A DNA stretch of 64,000 bases from Dendrophyllia cribrosa (lineage: Eukaryota > Cnidaria > Anthozoa > Scleractinia > Dendrophylliidae): positions 49,437,611 through 49,501,610 of the forward strand of contig JAJLRJ010000002.1 in the NCBI GenBank assembly GCA_024195265.1, in the 5' to 3' direction. The notes below the pieces were generated by a model that made no database searches, had not been told where the DNA came from, and saw only the letters and a program-made list of their open reading frames with translations. A program made the position numbers and the translations under genes. Within the stretch, counting starts at the first letter, position 1. Every line of letters starts with the position of its first letter. Below are positions 44,990 through 58,349 of the stretch, piece after piece.

Positions 44990-46039
44990 CTTAAAGTCGC
45001 TTTTAAGGTACCGCTTGCTTGCGCGTAGATTATTTTCCTGCTGTTCCGCCCATCCCATGCCTTGTCCTACATCTCCAAGGGTTTCAACAACATTACACAG
45101 ATCGTCAAATGCTTCCGCACCTGCAGAACTAACATAATCGAGGCCTTGAACCGATGTCCGAACAGACGCAGCGCACGTGCTCAAAATCCGCAGAAGGGTA
45201 GCGCGGCTTAGTGGCGTAAACCCAGACTCTTGGCAGTAAGTCATATTCTGGATGACTATTCGCTCTGGGATAATCATCCGTATGACGTTTGGAACCTTGA
45301 TTGTCTCCTTTGTCGATAACATGATTGTTCTTTCGCCAAAAGGCAAATCTTGGATAATATGGGGACTAGTGATGAACGCTATGAAGTGGTCGATTTGAGC
45401 AGTGGATACTCTCATCCTTGGCGTCGAAACTGTTAGCACTGGTGTCCCCTTTCCATATACTAAGCAGTGGCGTCTGGCCTCAGTGAAACGATACTGAGAT
45501 AAATCGGGTATCCAGTGTCGGAGCCGATTCAGTGTCAACTTATCAGCCATAATGGACAGGACTTGCCGACGCGTCTCCCAGCTGTCGGCTGCGCGGTAGC
45601 ACTCGGTGAGTGCGCTCATCATGGTTTCGTCGACTGAACTGCTTGTGGCTTCCTCTCCGTTACATTGTAAGGTTCTTTGTATGACACCAGAGGAATAGAC
45701 TGCCTTGAAGAGAGAACCACTATCACTTGGAGCCATGTCTTGTAGAAGTGTAGATAGACCTTGACCTGCCTTCCGCACGTAGTAGCGTCGTGTTCTTTTA
45801 CTTGCTTCTTCCCAAGGCCGCTGTAGCCGAGAACGAATGGGACTGATTTCTCGAGTGCGCAAATAATCATTGAGTGGGTCAGTGGTCTTGGACTTTGGTT
45901 CGCGCTTTGTTGTAGCTGGTGTGCTGTCAAAGGAGATCTCCTTAGAGGAGGACGAGTCGTCGCTAGGTGGCAAATAGAAGCTTCCTCCTGGGGTAGCTGG
46001 GGTACTGTGCCCAGGACGAGTACGAGTCGTCTCCTCAGC
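44990..46039 (-). CDS. Internal exon of the same gene, copy B
   Basis: Exact counterpart of 2080-3129: open, same splice signals, protein essentially identical to copy A. It joins the last exon at LKSDFK/IHVSQ. No lesion seen in this exon in either copy, so the breaks elsewhere may be recent. Confidence 0.6.
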
Positions 46040-46309
46040 CTAGAACAGCAACGTCAACTGTTATATTGCGCACGGTTCATGAGGCTTTCCATGTTAATAT
46101 ATAGAAAACAAGGCGTGGCATAAATGATTGAAAATCTTTAGAAACCATAACAATAGCGTCGCTAAGTATAATTAGGGGGTCTGATTAAAAAATGGCGATA
46201 CAGAATCAGAGTTGTATGGTAACTTAATGAAATTCAGACTTTGATCCTGTATATAGTTACATATAAAATCAATGGTATGTGCGAGACTCCCAAAACAGCT
46301 AGTACTTAC

Positions 46310-46741
46310 CAAAGAAAGCTCATGAATACTCTCTGAAAGGGCAATAAGTTGTGGGTCTTGGCAATCGGCTCTGACATGTTCTCCAAGCCATCCTACATTC
46401 ACTACATATTCCTTAAAAAAAAGATAAAACAATAATAAATATTGAATAATGATTCAATTTTAGTGTTCAGCATTGCTCTTTTGAATGTGACTTGGCTTTT
46501 ATGAAATGTAATGTAGCACTGCAGTCTATAGATTTTATTCGAATGGACACTTACCAGAGCCGACTGGAAGAAATATTCCAGTAATACGCAAGATTAATCT
46601 GGAGATGTCTTTACTGATTCCACGATCCGTAGTACGGGATTTGCGGACGTGCTTCGACAGCTGGGCTGGTATACGGCACCGCGTCAACCCCCTTCGCCAC
46701 CCAATGCCCAGCGAAGAACGATGAGCGAGACAAATATCCAT
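46310..46741 (-). CDS. 5' exons of the same gene, copy B, open
   Basis: Exon 46310-46411 encodes 34 residues with Trp at position 8 (stop in copy A). The exon ending at the donor at 46555 reads ICLAHRSSLGIGW with further Cys and His, plausibly a small metal-binding module. The upstream frame stays open to 47107, but no splice acceptor or single convincing start could be fixed. Intact here; broken in copy A. Confidence 0.5.
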
Positions 46742-47816
46742 GTCAGAAATATTGGAAGGGAAACTGAAAATTGAAGACCTTGCTAGAATCAGTTCCACTT
46801 CAGTGTCTACACCGCTGCCGGTCATCAACCCTAGGGAGCTTTTGTGGCGTGATATATCTTTGTTACATGTTAGCAAGGGAACTAAATCTTGGACTTTAGT
46901 GCTTCGACGGTCTTTACCGCATTGGCCACCAACTAGCCGCTGAAACGAGCAATTTCTCTCCATCTTCCAATTTTTCAACCAATGACGCAGAGCAAATGAC
47001 TCAATTTCGGCAGAAGTAAACACATGCGTCCTAATTACTCGGGATGCCGATTGTAAATAATGTTTGATTTCAAAGTGTTTTTTTTTTTTGACAAAGTGAG
47101 CGCTCAAAGTTACATAACATAATACACTTCAAAAGACCTTAACTCATTTTCCTGCACATATCTTTGTAAAGTTGTAGAGATTTTAATCCAGTGGAGTTTG
47201 TCCGCGTAACACTGTTTGCCGAATTTAAGAAAAAGTTAGGAGCCTCGCACGTGCTAGCTTCGCTTATCGGGCGAGCGATCGAAAAGTTCGATTTTAAAAG
47301 ATCACAGCTCAAACGCCGTGAGAATTCTATATTTAGAACTTTTTTAGAGGTAAACAAACCGTTTGCCACAGATCTATTTGCGTTTGGTAATTATCTGTTT
47401 TAAACTTAGATCTCTCTCGATGGCAACTCTCAAAACAGTTTTACGTGCTCTTTGCTCGTACGAAAAGAAACCTGTCTTGTGCGAACCCAAAAGCAAATCA
47501 TTTTCAGTTTCCAACAGGATAGTTTTCGAGAATCACATAAAAGCGTGCGTCTACTTCTGCATCAAAAGGTATCTTGTTGAACATAATTCCTAAAAAGTTA
47601 GATGCGCCACGAAAGGGACCTATTTGCGTGTTCACCTGCCATGGGCAAATTGGTAAATACAATTAATACAAATTACAAAAACTCGCTTTGCGGCCAGTAA
47701 CTAGTCCTTTTTCAGATATATATCACTATTCCCTTTTATCTAGCTTTAGGAAATCGTTAGCAATGCGGGACCTGCCCAGGCATTTGACTTTTGAAGTTAA
47801 AACTGGATAGGATTTC

Positions 47817-47847
<31 letters not shown>

Positions 47848-47977
47848 TTAATAATGTTTTATTATTACATATACTACTTACAATACGATACTTACACTAC
47901 TTACAATATGGTACTTACACTACTTTAAAATACGATATTTACACTACTTACAATACGATACTTACACTACTTACAAT

Positions 47978-50877
47978 TATGCCTGCCTATATGTAGCAAT
48001 ATTTAATCCTTGTTGAAATCTATTTGATTTAAACTTTGTTATCTGTAAATTTAAACTTTTATCTGTGAATTTATACTTTGTTGTCTGTAAATTTAAACTT
48101 TAATCTGTGAATTTAAACTTTGTTATCTGTAAATTTAAACTTTTATACTAAATTTCATTTAATCTTTATTTCAAATTATATGTAAACTTTTAGTTTTTTT
48201 ATTTAAACTTTGTTCAAAATACATTTAAACTTCGTTCAAATGTCATTTAAACTTCGATGATAGATTTCATTTGAACTTCCAAATTTTATTTAATCTTCTT
48301 TCAATTTTCATTTAATCCACGGTAAATTTCATTTAATCTTCCTGGGGCGAGCTCGGCCAACCAGCCTCGTTTTCAAACGCAGACACGGGAGCCATTTTGT
48401 TTTAGTGTCTCGCAAGTTAGTGATTTAGTTCCCGCTGTTTGTGAAGCTTCCAAGCTTCTCCCTTCAGAAAGCAGACGATGTGGAGACGTTTTTAAAGTTT
48501 GTGTTAGAGAGATCGGAGGAAATAGGCTTACTTCAAGAACGCCAAGATGTTTCTGAGAACTTTCTTAGTGCGCTGCTAAACACATGTGAATTTACTTGGA
48601 AAGACAGTGCAATTTTTGCATGAAATTGGAAACATATCTTTGTTGGATCCGTACGATTCCAAGAAATGGAAAGATTTTGAGAAAGTTTTCTTGAAAAGTA
48701 ATTTGTTAGGCTGTATAATCACTATCATCACAAATCCACTATATTAAAAAAACTAAATTATGCAAGTTGCCATTGTCGGTTGATTTAGAAAGTGGTGCAG
48801 TACTTTTTTTACCCAACCACAAAGCATAGCAATGCAAAATTACCTTTTCCACTCAATTGGAAACCGCTCTATATGTTATTACCTTACATTACTATTAATA
48901 AAGACTCTTAAAATTTATGATTAGTTTATTAATACTTTATTAATGTATGAGATTATTAAAAATTTAAAACAAATTGTTTCCTGGTTGAAAACGTTTAAAA
49001 ATATTTCAAGAGATAAAAAGTTTGTTTCTGGAGGTGTTCAATGTCAATGTTCTTACTGTTCAAGTGAGTTCAGATATTGAGCTTTCACAAATAGGATGAA
49101 GTGGAAGCAAAACAAGTACATGCTGGATTCAAAATATCAATTTATTTATTCAGAGGCTCAACAGACCATTCCCATCAACTGGTCACAGTGAAAGTGACAT
49201 GTTCCCAACAATGCAACAAAAACAACCCTGGCCATTTGAGGCACTAATTTTATCAGGCAAGGGAAAGTAAAAAATTAAGATAACATGCAAATGTTCAAGC
49301 TTACATTTTCAAAGGCAGGATTTTTTATCGCCATTTGATTGTTCATGGAAAATTCTTTCCCTAAGTATTTGCAATAACATTCTCAAGGAAAACCCACACA
49401 AAACTAGGAGAAATCTGTTTCAGGTATACAATATGTAGCAAACTACACTTTCATAAATGTAGCAGACATGCATGCCTCTTATAATGTTCATAACAAGATC
49501 AAGATTGTTCAAGATCAAGTTAAGGCAATTGTTTACTACAAAAATTTCAAACAATATTCATGCTAACTAATTATAGGCCATAGAATGCAGTTCTCAGCAT
49601 GATTGACAGTTCTTGCCCAATAGAGAGTGTACATCCTTTCCTGACCATTTGATAGAAACAAAACCAGGCTTTGGGATTAGTGAATCACATATATTCTTCA
49701 AGTTTTTTTTACAATCAGTGATAGAACTGTAGTGTAAATGCCAATGCCAGTTTGACTTGATGGTCTGTTAACAGAAACCTGATGAAGAACAAAATCTGAT
49801 ATTTGTTTGTGGTGAGGTATTGGGATGGGACAACAATGCCTTTATCATCTGGTTGAGGATGTGGACCCTCGGGATCTTCACCATAAAATTGATTAACAAA
49901 ACAATCATCCTGGCCACCATTTGAATTTAATGGATTGTTTTCATCGAGCACTCCATTCAGCCATATCTGTTTGGGAGTACAACTATGTTCAGTTGAAAGT
50001 CTATGATTATTATACATTGTGGCAAATTCATCAAGAGTGGTGTTGATTCTAGCAGTGAAACCTAAATGTAATGCAAACATGTGGATGGGATTTTCAATAT
50101 CCAGAATTGTTGTTTGCTCCATTACATAGAAGGTAAAATAAAAGAAATGACAGACACATCTAAATACATCCCGCCAAAGTCTCTCTACATGCGTTGATTG
50201 CTTGTGGATGACCCAGCGATGAGACTACCGTGCCCCTCTCCCCAGTGGGCAACCATTTCATCACAAATCAAAACATTCTCCACGCCATAATCTACACGAA
50301 TACGCGAGGGCCATAAGCTAAAAACGTCTCCACATCTTCTGCTATCTGAAGGGAGAAGCTTGGAAGCTTCACAAACAGCGGGCACTTCTGCGAGACACTA
50401 AAACAAAATGGTTGCCGTATCTGCGTTTGAAAACGAGGCTGGTTGGCCGAGCTCGCCCCAGGAAGATTAAATGAAATTTACCGTGGATTAAATGAACATT
50501 GAAAGAAGATTAAATAAAATTTGGAAGTTCAAATGAAATTTATCATCGAAGTTTAAACGACATTTGAACGAAGTTTAAATGCATTTTGAACAAAGTTTAA
50601 ATAAAAAAACTGAAAGTTTACATATAATATAATTACATTTGAAATAAAGATTAAATGAAATTTAGTATAAAAGTTTAAATTTATAGATAACAAAGTTTAA
50701 ATTAACAGACAAAAGTTTAAATTTACAGATAACAAAGTTTAAATTCACAGATAAAAGTTTAAATTTACAGATAACCAAGTTTAAATTCACAGATAAAAGT
50801 TTAAATTTACAGATAACAAAGTTTAAATCAAATAGATTTCAACAAGGATTAAATATTGCTACATATGGGCAGGCATA
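47978..50877. mobile_element. Nested 2.9 kb DNA transposon (copy B)
   Basis: Same ends, TACAAT duplications (47972-47977, 50878-50883), ~0.5 kb TIRs and transposase remnant as in copy A. Length 2900 bp in both copies. Confidence 0.85.
49715..50385 (-). pseudogene. DDE integrase-type transposase remnant (copy B)
   Basis: Two frames (50385-50185, 50122-49715) with the same one-base shift between SNQR and ERLW as copy A. One substitution (Gly for Val in HLGF) differs. Only the C-terminal half of the catalytic core is present. Confidence 0.8.
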
Positions 50878-51185
50878 TACAATACGATACTCGATACTTA
50901 CACTACTTACAATACGATATTTACACTACTTACAATACGATTCTTGCGCTACTTACAATACGATACTTTTTTTAATGCAACGTCTTTTTTATTAATATTT
51001 CCACATATATGCGTAGTGTTACATACATTTAATGCAATACTTATAATTAACATAACATAATTTAATGAACACTCAGTTATAAGTGAAATAGTAAATATAT
51101 ATATAGAAAGAGCACATACAGAGAACTAAATGCTATCCACTTCAAGTACGTTATACATTGCTTTGCCACAGTACTACAATGGTAA

Positions 51186-52878
51186 TTATGTCGTCTCATT
51201 TTGTGAGGGGTTTTTCTTAAAGCGAGACCACTTCTTTTGAAAGGAGTTTATGGTGTTGTTGTCAAACGCAATTTGTTTTTCAAGTTCCATAGAGTTCTTA
51301 AGTAATGGTATATATACCTGCAGCTCAGGTAAGGTATTCCCAAGTTTGCATGTGTATATATAATGTCTAGCTATAAGAAGTAAGTGGTGGAAGAGCAAAT
51401 CTTTTATGTCGTCAATTAAACCAAGACAAAAAGATGGGGGGAATGAAGAGTCCTCCATTCCAGTAAAGTTTTGAGTTATCCACTTAGACATATTTTTCCA
51501 AAAGGTTTGGGTATGTTTACAATTCCAAAACAGATGAACAAGGGTTTCTGGTGTTTCTTTGCAGAATGAGCAGGAATCCACTTGTTTTATACCTATCTTG
51601 CAAAGAAAATCATTCATAGCTATTCTTCTATGAAGCAGTTTAAATTGGAACACTCTAAGTTTTGTTTCTATTGTACATAAAAATGGTAAGTAATAGGTGT
51701 TTTTCCAATTAACCGCTACAGTAGAATTACCAAATATTTCCTCTTCCGCCAACCATTTTCCCTGACTCTTTCAAGGTATGGAAGCCCTTTTATTTACAAG
51801 ATGTTGATAGAATTTTTTGCACACTTTTGAGTTAGACAGAAAGTTCTCAGCGGAATCTTTTTGGGCAGGGCTATTGTGAACTGGGGAGTATTTTTTCCTG
51901 TAATGCTTTATAGCTGATACTACTTTGTAATACTCCAAATAGTTGGTTGTAATGTTGTATTTGCCTATAAATGCATTATAACTTAAAAAATTCTGATCAT
52001 TATCTGGCAAATCTCTAATCTCCTTTACCCCCGCATTAAACCATGATTTGTAAAACAAAGGTTGGTTCTCTATTTTAATGAGCGAATTATGCCAAATACA
52101 CGTGGAAGCAAACTGAAGGTTCTCAGCACTGAAGTTGAAATTGGTCCAATATTCTACAATCTCATTTAAAAAAGGGTCCTTTAGATTAAGCTGTGAAGTA
52201 TCCTGTTGTTTTAGATTACTTTGAAACAAAAGCCTGCCTCCGTGCTTCAATAAGTAGTGATCAAAAAAAAGTTTCCATTTCCCTTTATTATCTTCATTTA
52301 AATACCCTTGTATCCATTTTATTTTAAGAGATTCATTGAAACTTTGAACATCAATCATCTTTAGTCCTCCTTTCTCGTAATTGTTTATCATTTCTGTCCT
52401 TTTAACTTTGTCGCCTTTTCCATCCCATAAGAAAATAATCATACAATAAGGAATTGACTTCTTTAAGTGCACCCGAGGGCGTTGGAAGAGAAGACAAAAC
52501 ATAAACCAATTGTGACACGGCCATGGTTTTTATGATTGCAATTTTAACCAAGAGGGTTAGTCTTCTTGCTGACCAATTATTCAAAATGCTGCGAATTTTT
52601 TCGATTTTCTCGCTTAAGTTAACATCAAGAGACTTATCTTCCAACGTGGAAAACCAAACTCCAAAGGCGTAGACCTTTGTTTCAGCCCATGTTATAGGTT
52701 TTATTGAAGGGAAAGTGATGTCCGAACTTTTAGATGATCCGATCCAGAGGGCTTCAGTTTTGTCATAATTAACTTTAAGACCAGATATGGAAGCAAAGGC
52801 ATCTAGTAAGTATAGGGATCTTGAAAAGGAAGATTCTGAACCATCTAAAATCATAGTCGTGTCATCAGCGTAGGGAGA
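51186..52878 (-). pseudogene. LINE ORF2 3' part: RT C-terminus and zinc knuckle (copy B)
   Basis: Same three open pieces as in copy A (52854-52402, 52502-51771, 51752-51186), the same YADD at 52861-52872 and the same CSFC...HLFWNC knuckle. A Trp-Ile/Trp-Asn difference near the start (ALWIGS here, ALWNGS in A) is one of few substitutions. Confidence 0.85.
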
Positions 52879-53013
52879 GGTTACTCGGCAGGCATGGCGT
52901 CCGGACGTGCGATGTGACGCGCCGTCTAAAACATGGGTTAATAGTGCTTAATTTGATGGAAAATCTCGGACTTTTAACCAGTTATCTGTTTTAACGAGAG
53001 CTGACAAATTCCT

Positions 53014-53758
53014 ATGGGAAGAAAACGTTCCAAAAGAGGTTCAAGCTCCTCAAACAGCGACGACATGTCCGCAAATCAGGATACTTTGCTTCAGTTAAAG
53101 GATGCGATTGACTCCTTGAGACAAGCCATGGAGACGGGATTCGCTGATATGCGATCCGAAATGGACAAGTTGAGATGTGAGCTGAAACTGGAAATCGATC
53201 AGATCAGAACGGAAACAAGAGATATGAAACAAAGCTTAGAATCCACCCAACAAGATGTAGACACGATGAAAGAAGAAGCAGAGTCGAATTTAAAGAAGAC
53301 CAGTGCTGAGGTTGAAGCCTTGCGCAGTAAGATTGCCATCCTAGAAACACAACTAAAAACGGAAATTGAAAATAATACCAGGCTCGAGCAATATACACGA
53401 CGAGAAAATTTAAGATTCAATAACATACAGGAAACCGAAGATGAAAACTGCAATAGAAGGTAAATGTAGACCAATAATTACACGATTTATTAGCCGCAAG
53501 GACCGTGATATTGTTTGGAAGAGTAGATCTAAGATTAAAAACTCTGGTAACTATGCGAACGCATATATAACTGAAGATTTTGCAAGAGCGATCCAAGAGG
53601 AACGCAAAGTTCTCATTAAAGCAATGATGAAAGCGAGGGAAGAACATGGTATAGCAGATGCGAAAGTTATCGGAAGGTTTTTACTCATTAACAACGAAAA
53701 ATATAACTATCGAAATGTTCCAGAATTTCTAAAGATCTTTTTTTTCTTCTTGATATAA
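53014..53758 (+). pseudogene. LINE ORF1 protein, internally deleted (copy B)
   Basis: Coiled coil and truncated RRM (53014-53463), then the C-terminal domain in another frame (53441-53758). Same internal deletion as copy A. The last frame reads two residues further because of one extra T. Confidence 0.82.
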
Positions 53759-54120
53759 GAACCATCAATTTGCATATTACTCTAACTTATGAAATAGCTA
53801 CTAATGAACCCATTGTTTTTTTTGTGATCCTGCTGAGAGTTTTTTTTTTTTTACCTCTACAATGGCTTTTTTTAGATATGTTAATGTTATATTAAGCGCT
53901 TCTTGGGTATCCCATATGTATTACCTAACCCAAGGCACTTTTTTCTATGTGTTTGTTTTTATTCTAGGTTTGTTTTTTTATTGTTCTGCTGCAACTTTTG
54001 TTTATTATGTTCGTATTTTTATTACTTGTTCATACTAAGTGTTAATAATTTGGGCTTGTTAATTCCACTTCTGCGTTTTACAATTGCTTTGTTAAGTACC
54101 TATCAATCATCACCTATACT

Positions 54121-55315
54121 GACGAATTAGTTATTTGTTCTCTAAACGTGAGAGGTTTGTCAAACACTATGAAAAGGCGTGAGACATTTCGATGGCTCAA
54201 GATGAAAAAATATGCAATTTATTTTCTTCAAGAAATTCATTGCACTAAAGATAAGGAGGTCTTCTGGTCTGCTGAATGGGGGTATTCAGCTATATTTAGT
54301 GGCTTTTCTAGCGCCAGCGCCAGGGTATGTGTACTTTTCAATAATAGTTTCAATTTCCAAATTTTGAAATCGTTTTCTGATACAGAGGGAAGATTCGTTA
54401 TAGTAGATATCAAAGCAGAGAATAAGATTTTGACTCTAGTGAATATTTATGCACCGAATAACGACAATCCTGCTTTCTTCAAAAATGTTCTCAATCAGCT
54501 TCTCTCTTTTGACTGCGGTGAGATAGTTCTGGGGGGTGACTTTAATTTAGTGCTCGATGTCCAAAAAGACAAAAAAGGCGGAAGGCCGGTGACTCACGAG
54601 AAGTCGTTAAAAGAAGTTAAGTACATCGCAAATATGTTAGATCTCATAGACATCTGGCGTATTTTCAATCCGGACGCTAAAAGATTCACCTGGAGGAGAA
54701 GAAAACCCGATATACACTGCCGTCTCGACTTCTTTTTGACGAGCTCTAGCTTAAGTACAGCAATTGCAAAAGCAGATATTTTAACTGGATTCAAAACTGA
54801 CCATTCTCTAATAACTATCCACCTTGCAAACAATGCAAATCCCAGGGGCCCAGGTTTTTGGAAGCTGAACACTTCCTTCTTGTTGGACAATGATTATGTC
54901 AACTTGATTAAGAACACAATTGCTGAAGTAGAAAATGAATATGTAAACAATAAAGAGGTTGACGCCGTTCTCTTGTGGGACACCATGAAAATGCAAATAA
55001 GGGCAAGCTCACTAAATTACGCAAGGAGAAAGAAAGCTAAAATGAAATCACAAGAGACGATCCTAGAATCTGAAATATCATCTCTCCAAAAAAGACTTGA
55101 AGAAAACTTCCTATCTGAAAACGAAAAAGCCCACATCTACAATGAACTAAATATTAAGATCCTACAAAGAGAAGAAATATCGAAGCATAAAACCAGAGGA
55201 GCAATTATTAGATCTAAGTCTCGATGGTACAATGAAGGAAAAAAAAGAATTCAAAATACTTTTTTAGCTTAGAAAAACGACATTTTAATAAAAAAAAACT
55301 ATCAAACACCTTACC
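54121..55315 (+). pseudogene. LINE ORF2 5' part: APE-type endonuclease (copy B)
   Basis: The endonuclease is identical to copy A over the full open frame (stop at 55270-55272), with all catalytic motifs present and the same 1-bp loss in the A run just before KYFFSLEKR-type sequence. Confidence 0.85.
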
Positions 55316-55780
55316 CTGGATAGGATTTCTAGTTTGTTGCACAGTCACTAGAAAATGGGAAAACCGAAAAGTAAATGTGTTGCGTGTCTAAACACTGATT
55401 CAAAGTATTGCATACAAAGAACTCTCCTTCGAAATAGGCTTGTGATTACAAATAAAAAAGTTACAAAAACCCAAAACGAAAACATTGTATGCTAGTAAGG
55501 AAGAAATGAAGAAATGAGCAAGAGCAAGACAAAAATATTCACGCGGATGTATTTGCGGCAAACATTGCGTGACATCGATCTGGCTCTATTTTTCAGTTCA
55601 ATTCGTTCCTTCACTTCTTGCCTCTTTTCATTAGAAATATTCAATACAAAACTCAATAGATACCCAGAGGATGCTTTGCATGCAAGACATGGATCCAGGT
55701 CCTGCAAAAATAAACACACAAGCTAGAGAAAGGTGACATTACAAAATGCCGTAGCCGTATGAAAAGGCCGGTGGCTGAGC

Positions 55781-56497
55781 ACGGCAGCAAGACACAGGAA
55801 AATTAGCGAAGAACATCAAAGTTATTTGCCTTCAAACACCCATTTGGAAGGTAACCTGTCATCGAAGTATTATCTCAGGTTTACTGGGTAGTTTTAATGG
55901 GAAATGGCAGGGTTTTTCAATGGTTTGCTCAGAAAGCGAGCTACGAGGCTAGTCGAATTGTTTACATTTCCTAGTTAAACAAAATATCTTCGAAAGGACA
56001 AATTGGGTCAACTTGCATGGGGCCGCTCACCTTAGAATTAACTTTTGCCAAGAAAAAAAAATTATATCACGTTCAAAAACAGCTCTTGTACTTGCTAGAA
56101 TTGAATTTTGAAAGAATTCTACATAATACCGAGTATGTTTTGAGATGTTTGAAAACGGTATGGAATTTTTTATTTTCAAAGTCTAGAAATTTCGGTTCTC
56201 TTCGCTTGCTCTCCAGGAATTCGGAATTACAATTGTAAGTCTAAAATATCATCAAAGCAGCTTAGCAATACCTCCTAAATAAAATTATAAACTAAGGAAA
56301 ACCATAATTTGCTATGCGTCCTCACGCGAGTTCGATTAATTATCTGATCATGAAATTTGACCTCATTTCTGTGATTTTTTTGGCCTCACGGGTTGTCGAC
56401 GGTTTTTCGTAGTTTTCTCAAAAATGTAAAAACTCTAGAACCTAAGACTTATATCACGATTCTTAGCATACCATAGGTTATCTCTGGACGAAATATC
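55781..56497 (+). repeat. ~0.7 kb dispersed repeat (copy B)
   Basis: Near-identical to 12849-13565 as part of the duplicated block. Confidence 0.8.
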
Positions 56498-56557
56498 AAG
56501 GGGTCCATTTTACCGACGCTGTACCGCCCCTCACGCGGTGGTTAGGGAGAGTGGCTC

Positions 56558-56842
56558 TTAAGGTGGCTCCAAGTAGTATTTTGGGGTCACACTTCCCTTT
56601 TTGAACGCGCTTACACATAATCTTACTTTAGCTCAATGAATCAGAATTTGATACCAGATGTTAGGCTTAGATGAAAGGTTTGGACGATGCTCTTTTTATG
56701 CTAATCAGCGTTTCCATAGCAACGGTAAACAAACATGGCGAAAAACAGTTTTCCTAAATATCTTTCGATTTTGGGGCTACCCGCATAAGCGCATTCAAAA
56801 AGGGAAGTGTGACCCAAAAAAAACTACTTGGAGCCACCTTAA
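56558..56842. mobile_element. TTAA-flanked MITE (copy B)
   Basis: Counterpart of 13625-13909 with the same arms and flanks. Confidence 0.82.
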
Positions 56843-57741
56843 ACTAATCGTGAATACCGTTTGTTTAGGCATAACGCAGCAAGCCATTAACAAACTTTGG
56901 AGTGAGTACCTAACACCTTAATCTAACCAACCTTGTCGGGCAATTTTTTTGGTTTGTTTTCTGCGCGCAGTTATTTTTTTTTTAAGTTCGAAGGACATTC
57001 ATTCCTCTGCACTAAATTACCCATAACGGACGTTTCAACGAAATCAAAAGGTTTTTTAGTCAAAGTTGTTAGGTATTTGGCCCAATATCCATCCCCTTCT
57101 TTAGATCATTTCCGACTGAACAAAACACCTGAGCAGCAGCGGGAAAAGGTGCAGCAAACCTGGATAGGAACCAAGGCCCTAATCCCCCCTATTCCTACCA
57201 AGTCACTCAAAATATAAAAATCTTGAATGTAAACACAATTTGAATGTCCACTGTGATGTCAAAAGCGTTTCTACCAAGAATTGACTTTAATACCAAAGAT
57301 CTTGCTTTAATTTACACATTTTAGTCAACTTCTTCTAAATGCATGAACATCCCACGAGCATGCAGATGCCTGTATTCATCAAATAACCTAAAGGCTTCCA
57401 ACTTATATTTTTAATAGCGAACATAAATCAATTTTATTTTAATGCGATGCAACTGAATATAATCTTCAATGCCTGTATCGATCAAGCAGTACCATTTTTC
57501 CAGCAACTTTTTCATAATTTACTAGCACACCCTGGAAAGCGCGGGAGGTTTGAGCGTAGCACGACAAGTGTTCAAGCAATGGGAAATATATATTTACTAT
57601 ATTCAAACACTGAACAGATTGAAGTCAAAACTAGTTAGAGTAGTTCGATAAAAAAAAAGAATTTTCCTTATCAGGCAATCCTCGTACATCATAGTATTCC
57701 ATTGATCTACGTGGCCAAAAGTTTTAAAGGTATGTTAGCGT

Positions 57742-58349
57742 TTATGCTATACCAAAGCACTTCAATTTTCCCAGTGTGTGGTACCCTTCCTCGTTGTTTC
57801 CGCCAGTATCCCCAAACCTGAGCTGTTTGACTGGAATCTTTGTCTTGTCAGTGAAGAACCCACTGTCTTCACGCCATTTCCTGTCATTCTTATCACAGTT
57901 ACAGGCGCGCCCGGGGTTCGCACATGTGTTATTCATCCCGCATGCGCACTTACCACTGCCAGGTGATGCTCCGCCCCAGTAAGTCATCTTGGTAAAATCA
58001 CGTGACACCCACCAGGCCATCCCATCCCTAAAAAGCCTCGAACCATAACACTCATACTTGATAAATTGTTCACAGTGTGAGGAGACTTTCGTAAGACCCG
58101 CCAGCTGAGACAGACTCGCTCCTGTGTAATTGATGTCACGCGAGTAACACCCTGCCGGTTCACAACCATCCACCAATGTTCTGCTTTCACTATTGTGACT
58201 AATAACTGTCACGCCAACTCCTTTCTTGTCACTCATGTTACAGGTGACGTCATATAAAGGTGGCAAGCCTCCTTCGCCGTCAGGATCAATGACGTAACTT
58301 CCGCTTTCTGCTGAAGGGTCGAGCCTCTTTAGAACACTGCATGATTTGG
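57742..58349 (-). CDS. Gene B exon: Caspr-type fibrinogen-like domain
   Basis: Equivalent of 14809-15416, open to the stop, with the same WWVSRD, CACGMNN and CNCDKND motifs. It retains SGSYVID where copy A has SGSCVID. Confidence 0.85.

Larger units (their letters stand above)
42433..46741 (-). pseudogene. Degenerate C2H2/DDE-like multi-exon gene, copy B
   Basis: Same gene as at 1-3831, here with its 3' end. Exons: an exon ending at 46555 (ATG at 46739-46741, possibly preceded by more), 46310-46411, 44990-46039, and a last exon 44339-42433 ending at a stop. Copy B keeps the first exon frame and the Trp codon lost in copy A. It carries the same 16-bp tandem duplication (about 43395-43426), one extra 1-bp deletion next to it, and a private 1-bp deletion at about 43122 that destroys the second half of the C2H2 finger. 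The C-terminal ~150 residues after the finger contain an acidic helix and a short SAP-like stretch (KLSVAKLRDICAGLDI) that might bind DNA. Function unknown. Confidence 0.68.
47818..55315 (-). mobile_element. L1-like LINE with inverted 5' half and nested DNA transposon (copy B)
   Basis: Counterpart of 4909-12383 with the same 15-bp duplication at 47803-47817 and 55316-55330, the same twin-priming structure and the same frame breaks. The insertion therefore predates the ~18 kb duplication. Private differences include a longer T tail and a ~20-bp indel between ORF1 and the endonuclease. Confidence 0.88.
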
